NCBI RefSeq assembly: GCF_014202215.1
Contig: NZ_JACHGB010000006.1
Coordinates: forward strand, 248,001-312,000
DNA length: 64,000 bases
DNA from: Quisquiliibacterium transsilvanicum
GTDB taxonomy: Bacteria > Pseudomonadota > Gammaproteobacteria > Burkholderiales > Burkholderiaceae_E
Direction of reading: 5' to 3'
Shown here one piece after another: positions 23,751 through 32,835 of this stretch. Each line of letters begins with the position of its first letter. The first letter of the stretch is position 1. Below the pieces are notes generated by a model. It had not been told where the DNA came from, made no database searches, and was given only the letters and a program-made list of their open reading frames with translations. The translations under genes were made by a program, and so were the position numbers.

Positions 23751-24899
23751 ATGAAGCTGCCGCCGGTCCGCCGCAAGACCCTGATGCTGGCCGCCGTCCT
23801 GCTGCCGCTGCTCCTGCTGTTCGCCTGGGTAGGCCTGCGCTCGGGGCCGCTGGCGCCCGTGCCGGTCGTGGTGGCAACCGTGTCCGAGGAGCGGGTGTCG
23901 CCGGCGCTGTTCGGCATCGGCGCCGTGCAGGCGCGCTTCACCTACCGGATCGGACCGACGCTGGCCGGCCGGGTGGCGCGGGTCGACGTCCACGTCGGCG
24001 ACCGGGTGCGAGCGGGCCAGCCGGTGGGCGCGATGGAGCCGGTGGAGCTCGCCGACCGGGTCCGTGCGCAGGAGGCCGCGCAGCAGCGCGCGCAGGCCGG
24101 ACTGAACGAGGCGCGCGCCAGGCTCGACTTCGCCCGTTCGCAGGAGCTCCGCTACCAGCGGCTGTTCGCCTCGCGCGCCACCACCGAAGAGGCGTACGCC
24201 GCGAAGCGCCAGGAGCGCGAGGTGCTGGAGACCGCACTGGCCGGCGCGCAGCAGGAGCTGGCGCGCGCCGGCGCCGAGCGGCGCGCAGCGGTGGCGCAGC
24301 GCTCCAACCTGGATCTGGTCGCGCCGGTCGACGGCCTGGTGGTGGAGCGCTCCGCCGAGCCAGGCAGCACGGTGGTGGCCGGCCAGCCGGTGGTGGAGAT
24401 CGTCGACCCCGCCAGCCTCTGGGTGGATGCGCGCTTCGACCAGGTCAGCGCCGAGGGCCTGCAGGCCGGACTGCCGGCGCGGATCGTGCTCCGCTCCCGC
24501 CCCACGCAGGCGCTTGCAGGCACTGTGCTGAGGGTCGAACCGCGCGCCGACGCGATCACCGAGGAGTTGCTTGCCAAGGCGGTCTCGCCCGAGCTTTCGC
24601 AGCTGCTGCCGCCGCTGGGCGAGCTCGCCGAGGTCACCGTGGCGCTGGGCAAGCGTCCCGCAGCACCGGTGGTGCCCAACGCGGCCCTCAAGCGGGTGGA
24701 CGGGGCGCTGGGCGTCTGGCGCCTGGCCGGCGACGGACTGGAGTTCGCTGCCATCGAGCCGATCGCGCGCGATCTCGACGGCCGGGTACAGGTCAAGGGC
24801 CTGGCAGCCGGCGACCGGGTGGTGGTCTACAGCGAGAAGCCCCTGTCCGCGCGCAGCCGCATCGAAGTCGTCGATCGCCTTGCGGGAGCGGGGCGATGA
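23751..24899 (+). CDS. HlyD/RND-type periplasmic adaptor (MFP)
   Basis: 382 residues. A single N-terminal membrane anchor (about 9-28) precedes a lipoyl half-motif (RIGPTLAGRVARVDVHVGDRVRAGQ), an Ala/Arg-rich coiled coil (about 95-185) and a second lipoyl half (NLDLVAPVDGLVVERSAEPG). A beta-barrel then follows (SLWVDARFDQVSAEGLQ). It bridges an inner-membrane exporter to the outer membrane. It overlaps the permease start by 4 bp. The MFP-permease-ATPase order resembles DevBCA exporters. Confidence 0.92.
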   Translation: MKLPPVRRKTLMLAAVLLPLLLLFAWVGLRSGPLAPVPVVVATVSEERVSPALFGIGAVQARFTYRIGPTLAGRVARVDVHVGDRVRAGQPVGAMEPVELADRVRAQEAAQQRAQAGLNEARARLDFARSQELRYQRLFASRATTEEAYAAKRQEREVLETALAGAQQELARAGAERRAAVAQRSNLDLVAPVDGLVVERSAEPGSTVVAGQPVVEIVDPASLWVDARFDQVSAEGLQAGLPARIVLRSRPTQALAGTVLRVEPRADAITEELLAKAVSPELSQLLPPLGELAEVTVALGKRPAAPVVPNAALKRVDGALGVWRLAGDGLEFAAIEPIARDLDGRVQVKGLAAGDRVVVYSEKPLSARSRIEVVDRLAGAGR

Positions 24900-26098
24900 T
24901 CAGCCTGGCCGGGCGGGACATCCTCCATTCCTGGGGCAAGTTCGTCTTCACCGGCATCGGCCTGGGCCTGCTGATCGGCGTGACGCTGATCATGGCGGGC
25001 GTCTACCGCGGCATGGTCGACGACGCGCGGGTGCTGCTCGACAACAGCGGCGCTGATCTCTGGGTGGTGCAGAAGGACACCCTGGGCCCGTACGCCGAGC
25101 CCTCCAGCGTGCCGGACGACCTCTGGCGCAGCATCGCCACCATGCCCGGCGTCGCCCGGGCCGCCAACGTCACCTACCTGACCATGCAGGTGCGCCAGGG
25201 CGAGCGCGACGTGCGCGCGATGGTCAGCGGCGTGGTCGCCGACGGCCCGGGCAGCCCCGGCTGGCCGCCCTTCCTGGTGGCTGGCCGGCAGCTCGTGCGC
25301 GGCCACTACGAGGCGGTCGCGGACGCCGCCACCGGCTTCGCGATCGGCGACCGCATCAAGGTTCGCCGCAGCCACTACACCGTGGTCGGGCTGACCCGCC
25401 GCATGGTCTCCTCGGGCGGCGACCCGATGGTGTTCATCCCGCTGAAGGACGCGCAGCAGGCGCAGTTCCTGAAGGACAACGACGCCATCCTGATGCAGCG
25501 CCGCCGCACCGCCGCCAATCCGGCGTTCGACCGTCCCGGCGTCCCCGGCCTGCTCGAGGCGGTGACCGCCGCGCAGACCACCAACGCCTATGTCAACGCC
25601 ATCCTCGTTCAGCTCCGCCCCGGCTTCGACCCCGCCGAGGCGGCCGAGCCGATCCGCCGCTGGAAGCGCCTGCAGGTCTACGACCGCGCGCAGATGGAGG
25701 GCATCCTCACCGGCAAGATGATCGCCACGTCCGCCAAGCAGATCGGCATGTTCCTGGCCATCCTGGCGATCGTCAGCGCCGCCATCGTCGCCTTCATCAT
25801 CTACTCGCTGACCATGGACAAGATCCGCGAGATCGCGGTGCTCAAGCTGATCGGCACGCGCAACCGGACGATCGCCGGCATGATCCTGCAGCAGTCCGTG
25901 GCGCTGGGCGCGATCGGCTTCGTGGTCGGCAAGATCGCCGCCACCTTCTCCGCACCCTACTTCCCCAAGTACGTGCTGCTGATGCCGGCGGATTCGATCG
26001 CAGGGTTCCTCGCAGTGATGGGGATCTGCGTGCTGGCGAGCCTGGTGGCGATCCGCATGGCGCTGCGGGTCGACCCGGCCGAAGCGATCGGAGGCTGA
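24896..26098 (+). CDS. ABC transporter permease, FtsX/MacB (DevC-like)
   Basis: 400 residues with four predicted membrane helices: one near 18-38 and three C-terminal (about 280-305, 328-350, 370-390). A large periplasmic domain separates them, as in MacB/FtsX-like permeases. SWGKFVFTGIGLGLLIGVTLIMAG and IREIAVLKLIGTRNRTI are family motifs, the latter the coupling region to the ATPase. It acts with the upstream adaptor and downstream ATPase in a type VII ABC system, moving periplasmic substrates or lipids outward. Confidence 0.92.
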   Translation: MISLAGRDILHSWGKFVFTGIGLGLLIGVTLIMAGVYRGMVDDARVLLDNSGADLWVVQKDTLGPYAEPSSVPDDLWRSIATMPGVARAANVTYLTMQVRQGERDVRAMVSGVVADGPGSPGWPPFLVAGRQLVRGHYEAVADAATGFAIGDRIKVRRSHYTVVGLTRRMVSSGGDPMVFIPLKDAQQAQFLKDNDAILMQRRRTAANPAFDRPGVPGLLEAVTAAQTTNAYVNAILVQLRPGFDPAEAAEPIRRWKRLQVYDRAQMEGILTGKMIATSAKQIGMFLAILAIVSAAIVAFIIYSLTMDKIREIAVLKLIGTRNRTIAGMILQQSVALGAIGFVVGKIAATFSAPYFPKYVLLMPADSIAGFLAVMGICVLASLVAIRMALRVDPAEAIGG

Positions 26099-26099
26099 C

Positions 26100-26810
<711 letters not shown>

Positions 26811-26893
26811 CCCCGGTGATTGTCCCTGCTTGGTGCGCGCCCGCGGTGCGGGTAGGCTAGTGTGGATCCCATACCCCGGAGATGGAGACACGC

Positions 26894-28558
26894 ATGGCCG
26901 AGCCGAAGCTGATCCTCGAGTACGTGTTCGACCACGAACGCGACCACCCCGACCGCGTCTACCTCGTGCAGCCCTACGACGGCGGCAGGACGGTCGAGTA
27001 CACCTGGGGGCAGGTCGTGGACCAGGCCCGCCGCATGGCGGCCCACCTGCGCAGCGCAGGCATCCGCGACGGCGACCACATCGGCTTGCTCTCGAAGAAC
27101 TGCGCCCACTTCTTCATCGCCGAGCTCGCGATCTGGATGGCCGGCGGCACCACGGTGGCGATCTTCCCCACCGAAGGCCCCGACACCGTGCGCTACGTCC
27201 TCGAGCACAGCGACGCAAAGCTTCTGTTCGTCGGCAAGCTCGACGACTGGCCCAGGCAGGCGCCCGGTGTCCCGGAGGGCATGCCGCGCATCGCGCTGCC
27301 GCTGGCGCCCGACACGCCCTTCGACCGCTGGGACGACATCGTCGCCCGCACCAAACCGATCCAGGGCCGGGTGCAGCGCCGCCCGGACGATCTGGCGATG
27401 ATCATCTACACCTCGGGCTCCACCGGCACGCCCAAGGGCGCGATGCATGCGTTCCGCGGGGTGTCCGTTTCCGCCGCGAGCATCGTCGCCAGCGAGCGCT
27501 ACACGCCCGAGGACCGGCTGATCTCCTACCTTCCGCTGGCCCACGTGTTCGAGCGCGCATTCATCGAGTCCGCGTCCTTCGTGTCCGGCTCCAAGGTGTT
27601 CTTCGCCGAGACGCTCGACTCCTTCGTGCAGGACGTGCGTCGCGCGCGGCCCACGCTGTTCATCTCGGTGCCGCGGCTGTGGGTGAAATTCCAGCATGGC
27701 GTGCAGCACAAGATGCCGCAGAAGAAGCTCGACCTGCTGCTCAAGATCCCCATCCTCAACAACATCGTGCGCCGCAAGATCCTCGACGGCCTGGGACTCG
27801 ACCAGGCGCGCCTGGCCGGCAGCGGCTCGGCGCCGATCCCGCATGAGGTGATCGAGTGGTACCGGCGCCTGGGCCTGAACCTGATGGAGGGCTACGCGAT
27901 GACCGAGGACTTCGCCTACTCGCACGTGTCGCGCGTGAATGCGCATGCACCCGGCTACGTCGGCATCCCCTACCCGGGCGTCGAGGTGAAGATCAGCCAG
28001 GACGGCGAGGTGCTGATCAAGTCCCCAGGCCAGATGGTGGGCTACTACAAGCAGCCCGAACTCACTGCCGAGTCCTTCGACGCGGACGGTTTCTTCCGCA
28101 CCGGCGACCTGGGCGAGCGAAATGCGCAGGGTCTGCTCAAGCTCACCGGCCGCGCCAAGGAGCTGTTCAAGACCGCCAAGGGCAAGTACGTGGCCCCGGC
28201 GCCGATCGAGAACCTGCTCGGCGAGAGCCCGCTGATCGAGATGTCGATGGTGTCGGGTGTGGGCCAGCCTGCAGCCTACGCGCTGGTCCTGCTCTCCGAG
28301 GAGATCCGCCCCACCCTGGGCGACCCCGGCGTGCGCGAGCGCATCGAGCGCGAGCTCGGCGAGCTCCTCGAGCGGGTCAACGCCCAGGTGGCGGACTACG
28401 AGCAACTGAAGATGCTGGTGGTGACCAGCAGCCCGCCGACGGTGGAGAACGGGCTGCTTACGCCCACCATGAAGGTCAAGCGCGCCAAGGTCGAAGCCTC
28501 GGTGGCCGATCGGCTGGCGCGCTGGTATGCGGCCAAGGGCCCCGTTGTGTGGGACTGA
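26894..28558 (+). CDS. AMP-dependent long-chain acyl-CoA ligase
   Basis: 554 residues. The P-loop TSGSTGTPKGAM, SYLPLAHVFER, GYAMTED and RTGDLGERNAQGLLKLTGRAKELFK match adenylate-forming long-chain fatty-acid CoA ligases (FadD15/ACSBG-like). It activates fatty acids to acyl-CoA at the inner face of the membrane. I place the start at 26894, because GGAG lies 6 nt upstream; the ATG at 26882 has GGAG touching it. It is followed by the GST gene. It could feed products of alkane oxidation into beta-oxidation. Confidence 0.9.
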   Translation: MAEPKLILEYVFDHERDHPDRVYLVQPYDGGRTVEYTWGQVVDQARRMAAHLRSAGIRDGDHIGLLSKNCAHFFIAELAIWMAGGTTVAIFPTEGPDTVRYVLEHSDAKLLFVGKLDDWPRQAPGVPEGMPRIALPLAPDTPFDRWDDIVARTKPIQGRVQRRPDDLAMIIYTSGSTGTPKGAMHAFRGVSVSAASIVASERYTPEDRLISYLPLAHVFERAFIESASFVSGSKVFFAETLDSFVQDVRRARPTLFISVPRLWVKFQHGVQHKMPQKKLDLLLKIPILNNIVRRKILDGLGLDQARLAGSGSAPIPHEVIEWYRRLGLNLMEGYAMTEDFAYSHVSRVNAHAPGYVGIPYPGVEVKISQDGEVLIKSPGQMVGYYKQPELTAESFDADGFFRTGDLGERNAQGLLKLTGRAKELFKTAKGKYVAPAPIENLLGESPLIEMSMVSGVGQPAAYALVLLSEEIRPTLGDPGVRERIERELGELLERVNAQVADYEQLKMLVVTSSPPTVENGLLTPTMKVKRAKVEASVADRLARWYAAKGPVVWD

Positions 28559-28595
28559 GCGAGCACGATGCGATCGTGAAGGAGAGGATGTGTCG

Positions 28596-29201
28596 ATGAA
28601 GATCTACCACGCCCCGAACAGCCGCTCGGTCCGAATCGTGTGGCTGTTCGAGGAGCTCGGCCTGCCGTACGAGCTGGAGAAGTTCGCGCTGGGGGCGCCC
28701 GAGATGCGCACGCAAGACTACCGCCGCATCCATCCGATGGGACGGGTGCCCGCGCTGCAGGATGGCGACGTGACCCTGCTGGAGTCCGGCGCCATCGTCG
28801 AGTACGTGCTCGCGCGCCATGGCAACGGCCGCATGGTGCCTCCGGTGTCATCGCCCGACTTCCCGGCCTACCTGCAGTGGCTGCACTACGCCGAGGGCAT
28901 GCTGATGCCGCAGGTGAACGTGATCGTCGTCGAAACCATGTTCCTCCCCCCGGAGAAACGCAACGCCGAGAACCTGGCCCGCGCACGAAAGCTGCTCACG
29001 AAGATGCTGGAACCCGTGGACGCGCAGCTGGCCGGGCGCGAGTACCTGGCCGGCGAATTCTCAGGCGCGGACATCATGACCGGACATGCCTGCGTGGTGT
29101 CCACGAAGCTCGGCGCCGACGTCTCCGACAAGCCGAACGTGGCTGCCTACGTCGAGCGGCTGCTGGCGAGACCGGCATTGCGCAAGGCCTTTGCGACCTG
29201 A
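28596..29201 (+). CDS. glutathione S-transferase family protein
   Basis: 201 residues. The N-terminal thioredoxin-like domain (1-78) includes HAPNSRSVRIVWLFEELGLPY, with the Ser likely to activate glutathione, the cis-Pro RVPAL and the LLESGAIVEYVL motif. The helical C-terminal domain follows, with FSGADIMTGH. AAGGAG precedes the ATG. The gene lies 37 bp after the acyl-CoA ligase. A strong hairpin follows the stop. The electrophile substrate is unknown. Confidence 0.92.
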   Translation: MKIYHAPNSRSVRIVWLFEELGLPYELEKFALGAPEMRTQDYRRIHPMGRVPALQDGDVTLLESGAIVEYVLARHGNGRMVPPVSSPDFPAYLQWLHYAEGMLMPQVNVIVVETMFLPPEKRNAENLARARKLLTKMLEPVDAQLAGREYLAGEFSGADIMTGHACVVSTKLGADVSDKPNVAAYVERLLARPALRKAFAT

Positions 29202-29205
29202 GCCT

Positions 29206-29233
29206 CCCGTGAAGGGACGCCTCCCTTCACGGG
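29206..29233. terminator. 12-bp hairpin spanning the GTG start of the next gene
   Basis: CCCGTGAAGGGA, loop CGCC, TCCCTTCACGGG is a perfect 12-bp stem starting 5 bp after the GST stop. No T-run follows. The best start codon of the osmolyte transporter (GTG 29209) lies inside the 5' arm, so it may act as both terminator and translational block. Confidence 0.65.
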
Positions 29234-30915
29234 TTCCGGGCCACGCGCTGCTGGCAGCGCTGCTGACGTGGTGGTTGTGCCTCGGCATGGCCATGGCGGC
29301 GCCCGCCGGCGCAACCTCCGACGCAGCCGCCTCAGCTGCCGCGACGAACCGGGCAGCCGGGATAGCCGCCCCAATCGTCGTCGGCTCCAAGCGCTTCACC
29401 GAGAGCTACCTGCTGGGCGAGCTGGTGCGGCAGGCGCTGCTGCGCGAGGGCATCCCCGCGCGGCACCGGCAGGGGCTGGGTAACACGGGCATCCTGGCGC
29501 AGGCGCTGGCCGCCGGCGAAGTCGACGTCTACCCGGAATACACCGGCACCATTGCGCGTGAGCTGCTCGGCCTGGACGCCGGGACAGCCTCCGCTCTGAC
29601 GCTGGAGGAGCTGAACCTCAGGCTGGCGCCGCGCGGACTGAAGGTGGCGGTGCCGCTGGGCTTCAACAACACCTACGGGCTTGCAATGCGCGAGGTTGAC
29701 GCGCTCCGCCTCGGCGTCGACTCGATCTCGGCGCTGGCGCGCTTGCCGCAGGAGCAGGCGCAGGCGCTGCGCTTCGGGCTTTCGCACGAGTTCCTCGCGC
29801 GGACCGACGGCTGGCCGGGGCTGAAGAAGGCCTATGGTCTGCCGCAGTCGCCGGGGCGCGGGCTCGACCACGGCCTGGCCTACGAGGCGATGGCCCTGGG
29901 CAGGGTCGACCTCATCGACGTGTACTCCACCGATGCCCGCATCGCCGGCGACCGGCTGCGGGTGCTGCGCGACGACCTCGGTTTCTTCCCTCGCTACGAC
30001 GCGCTGCTGCTGATGCGCGCCACGCTGGACGAGCGGCCGCTGGCGCGCGCGCTGGCGCAGCGCATAGACGAGGCGGCAATGACCGCAATGAACGCCGAGG
30101 CGGAACTGAACGGCCGCGGCTTCGAGGAGGTGGCTCGAAGCTTCCTCGAGCGCTCTCCGACGGCCGGCGGCGGCACGAGCGGCACGAGCGGCGGGAGCGG
30201 CGGGAGTCCGGAGGGCGTGGGCGCGAACGGCGGCGCCCCGGGTGACGGAAGCCCGGACGGCGGCGCAGTCCCGGCGGCCCGCCCCGGCTTCCTTGCGCGC
30301 CTGCTCGCACCGGACCTCGGCCGCCTGCTCGCCGAGCATCTTGCGCTGGTCGCCGGCTCGCTCGCGCTGGCAGTGCTGGCCGGCGTGCCGCTGGGCATCC
30401 TGGCGTTCCGGCAGCCGGCGCTCGCCGGGCCGGTGATGGCGGGGGTGGGCGTGCTGCAGACCGTGCCCTCGCTGGCGCTGCTGGCCTTCCTGATCGCGCT
30501 GCTGGGCACCATCGGCTTCCTGCCTGCGCTGCTGGCGCTGTTCGTCTACGCGCTGCTGCCCATCGTGCGAAACACCCACGCCGGGCTGTGCGCGGTGCCG
30601 GCCGGGCTCGCCCATGCGGCTGCCGCCCTCGGGCTGCGGCCGGCGCAGGTGCTGCGCCACGTCGAGCTGCCGCTGGCCGCGCCCACCCTGCTGGCCGGCA
30701 TCAAGACGGCCGCGGTGATCAGCGTGGGCACCGCCACCGTGGCCGCCTTCATCGGCGCGGGCGGCCTCGGCGAGCGCATCGTCGCGGGCCTCGCGGTCAA
30801 CGACAGCACGCTGATGCTGGCCGGCGCGGCGCCTGCGGCGCTGCTCGCGCTGCTGGTGCAATGGGGCTTCGACACGGCCGAGCGCCGCCTGCGCGCCCCG
30901 CAACTCCGGCGCTGA
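29209..30915 (+). CDS. fused osmolyte ABC transporter: substrate-binding plus permease
   Basis: 568 residues. A signal or anchor sequence (about 12-32) leads into a ProX/OpuC-type binding domain (about 55-315; IVVGSKRFTESYLLGEL, VDVYPEYTGTIARELLG, RVDLIDVYSTDARI). A Gly/Ser-rich linker (about 320-355) joins it to a permease domain (about 365-560) with LQTVPSLALLAFLIALLG and GIKTAAVISVGTATVAAFIGAGGLGERIV. It probably imports a quaternary-amine osmolyte. The order binding domain then permease is the reverse of OpuF-type fusions. No ATPase gene is adjacent. The GTG at 29209 is used because the hydrophobic signal requires an upstream start, but it has no ribosome site and lies in a hairpin. Confidence 0.82.
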   Translation: MKGRLPSRVPGHALLAALLTWWLCLGMAMAAPAGATSDAAASAAATNRAAGIAAPIVVGSKRFTESYLLGELVRQALLREGIPARHRQGLGNTGILAQALAAGEVDVYPEYTGTIARELLGLDAGTASALTLEELNLRLAPRGLKVAVPLGFNNTYGLAMREVDALRLGVDSISALARLPQEQAQALRFGLSHEFLARTDGWPGLKKAYGLPQSPGRGLDHGLAYEAMALGRVDLIDVYSTDARIAGDRLRVLRDDLGFFPRYDALLLMRATLDERPLARALAQRIDEAAMTAMNAEAELNGRGFEEVARSFLERSPTAGGGTSGTSGGSGGSPEGVGANGGAPGDGSPDGGAVPAARPGFLARLLAPDLGRLLAEHLALVAGSLALAVLAGVPLGILAFRQPALAGPVMAGVGVLQTVPSLALLAFLIALLGTIGFLPALLALFVYALLPIVRNTHAGLCAVPAGLAHAAAALGLRPAQVLRHVELPLAAPTLLAGIKTAAVISVGTATVAAFIGAGGLGERIVAGLAVNDSTLMLAGAAPAALLALLVQWGFDTAERRLRAPQLRR

Positions 30916-31007
30916 CCTTCCCCGCGCCGGACCTGGCCGGCCGACCGCCATCGCGCCCCTTGCGGCGGCGAGGACATCCGCGCGACGGTTTAGCATGGAG
31001 GTTTGAA

Positions 31008-31676
31008 GTGGAGATGGAAATGCGCCTGCTCCCCGCCGGCCCTGAGCGCGATCAATCGCGCGGCGAAGAGATCGCCAACAGCATCAGCCACGGCCTGCCG
31101 CTGCTGGCCGCCATCGTCGGCGCGCCCTTCCTCATCGTTCAGTCGACCCGCCTCGGCGACGCCGGCTTTGTCGCCGGCGCCACCGTGTTCGCGGTCACGG
31201 TCATCCTGCTGTACCTGGCCTCGACCATCTATCACGCGCTGCCGGCAGGCAAGGCCAAGCGGGTGTTCCGGGTCATCGACCATTCCGCGATCTTCCTGCT
31301 GATCGCAGGCACCTACACGCCGTTCACGCTCGGGGCGCTGCGCGGCGCCTGGGGCTGGACCCTGTTCGGCCTGGTCTGGGGGCTGGCCGCGATCGGGGTC
31401 GCGCTGAAGTCGATGGGCCGTGCCTCCCATCCCATGCTGTCGACCGGGCTCTACCTGGCGATGGGCTGGGTGGTGGTGATCGCCGCCGACCCCCTGCTGG
31501 AGCGCGTGTCCACCCAGGGCCTGGCCTGGCTCGTTGCCGGCGGCCTGGCCTACACCGCTGGCGTGGCGTTCTTCGCCACCGACTCGCGGCTGCGCTACGG
31601 GCACGCGATCTGGCATCTGTTCGTCGCCGCCGGCACCGGCGCGCACTACTTCGCGGTGCTCTGGCACGCTGCCTGA
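31008..31676 (+). CDS. hemolysin III / PAQR-family membrane protein
   Basis: 222 residues with about seven transmembrane helices. Motifs GEEIANSISHGLP, STIYHALPAGKAKRVFRVIDHSAIFLLIAGTYTPF and AIWHLFVAAGTGAHYFAVLW supply the conserved Glu, Asp and His metal ligands of the HlyIII/PAQR fold. The role is uncertain despite the hemolysin name. The GTG at 31008 is spaced 6 nt after GGAGG; ATGs at 31014 and 31020 are alternatives. It stands alone, 92 bp after the osmolyte transporter. Confidence 0.9.
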   Translation: MEMEMRLLPAGPERDQSRGEEIANSISHGLPLLAAIVGAPFLIVQSTRLGDAGFVAGATVFAVTVILLYLASTIYHALPAGKAKRVFRVIDHSAIFLLIAGTYTPFTLGALRGAWGWTLFGLVWGLAAIGVALKSMGRASHPMLSTGLYLAMGWVVVIAADPLLERVSTQGLAWLVAGGLAYTAGVAFFATDSRLRYGHAIWHLFVAAGTGAHYFAVLWHAA

Positions 31677-31983
31677 GCGCCGCTGGCGCAGCCGCTCCCG
31701 AGGCTTCCCTCGGGACAGCGATGTTAGGATCGCTCTGTTGAAACCGGCCGGCGACCGCTCCTGAAGCGTTGTCGGATGGCGCCCCTGCTGCGTCCTCCCC
31801 GGCCTCGCGTTCGGCACCCGCGTGCCCGCGCGAACGATTCCGCGCCCCCTCGGCGGCCCCGGCGCAAGCCCTGCCCCGGAGCGCACCCGACTGCCCGCCG
31901 GCCCCGACCATGGGGTCGCCCCGTTTCCGCGCGGAACGGGACCCGCGCGGCTCGGCCGACCACCGCAATGCATAGGAGCCTGC
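31677..31983. other. 307-bp intergenic region
   Basis: A hairpin (TCCCGAGG, loop CTTC, CCTCGGGA) at 31696-31715 likely terminates the HlyIII gene. The rest is GC-rich with no convincing gene; both strands read open but without family resemblance or a ribosome site. A short imperfect stem (CCCGTT...AACGGG) occurs near 31920-31940. A promoter for the MscS gene is expected here but not clear. Confidence 0.5.
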
Positions 31984-32796
31984 ATGTCCCAGGAGAACAT
32001 CGACACCGTCATCCGCTACGTCGCCGAGTACGGCATCAAGATCGTCGTGGCGCTGCTGGTCTTCCTCGTCGGCAAATGGATCGCCGGCATGGTCCGCAAG
32101 GCGACCCGCCGCGCGATGGAACGCGCGAAGGTGGACCAGACGCTGATCGGCTTCCTGTCCAACATCGTCTTCTACCTGCTGATGGTGGCGGTGGTGATCG
32201 CCGCGGTGTCGCAGCTCGGCGTCCAGACCACGTCCTTCGTGGCGGTGCTCGGTGCCGCCGGCCTGGCAGTGGGCCTGGCGTTGCAGGGCTCGCTGTCGAA
32301 CTTCGCCAGCGGCGTGCTGCTGATCCTGTTCCGTCCGTTCAAGGTGGGCGACTTCGTCGAGGCCGGCGGCGTGATGGGCACCGTCGACGAAATCGGCATT
32401 CTGATGACGCACATGCGCACGCCGGACAACAAGGGCATCACCGTGCCCAACTCGCAGATCATGGGCGGGCAGATCGTCAACTTCAACGCCTACGGCACGC
32501 GCCGAGTCGACCTCACCTTCAACATCAGCCACGGCGACGACATCGACCACGCGAAGGCCATCCTGCTCGACCTGGTCGCCAGCGACCCGCGCACGCTGAA
32601 GGATCCGGCGCCGATGGTCGCCGTCAGCCAGCTGTCCGACAGCAGCGTGAACATCATCGTGCGGCCCTGGGTGAATTCCGGCGACTACTGGGGCCTGTAC
32701 TGGGACATGCAGGAGGCCGCGAAGAAGCGCTTCGACGCCGAGGGCGTGACCATCCCGTTCCCGCAGCGGACGGTGCACTGGCGCCAGGCCGCCTGA
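31984..32796 (+). CDS. mscS: small-conductance mechanosensitive channel, MscS family
   Basis: 270 residues, close to E. coli MscS length. Three N-terminal helices end in the pore helix TM3 (SFVAVLGAAGLAVGLALQGSLSNFASGVLLI), with the Ala/Gly packing typical of MscS. The beta domain has RPFKVGDFVEAGG and TVDEIGILMTHMRTPDNKGITVPNSQI. It releases solutes on hypo-osmotic shock. A good AGGAG precedes the ATG. Proximity to the osmolyte transporter is consistent with an osmotic-stress neighbourhood. Confidence 0.95.
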   Translation: MSQENIDTVIRYVAEYGIKIVVALLVFLVGKWIAGMVRKATRRAMERAKVDQTLIGFLSNIVFYLLMVAVVIAAVSQLGVQTTSFVAVLGAAGLAVGLALQGSLSNFASGVLLILFRPFKVGDFVEAGGVMGTVDEIGILMTHMRTPDNKGITVPNSQIMGGQIVNFNAYGTRRVDLTFNISHGDDIDHAKAILLDLVASDPRTLKDPAPMVAVSQLSDSSVNIIVRPWVNSGDYWGLYWDMQEAAKKRFDAEGVTIPFPQRTVHWRQAA

Positions 32797-32835
32797 GTTG
32801 CCGCCGCGCGGCGGCGCCCAGCCCCGGGGCGCCGC

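Noticed and set aside
31724-31963. Minus-strand 79-codon frame in the intergenic region
   Set aside because: Arg/Gly-rich composition, no ribosome site and no family resemblance.
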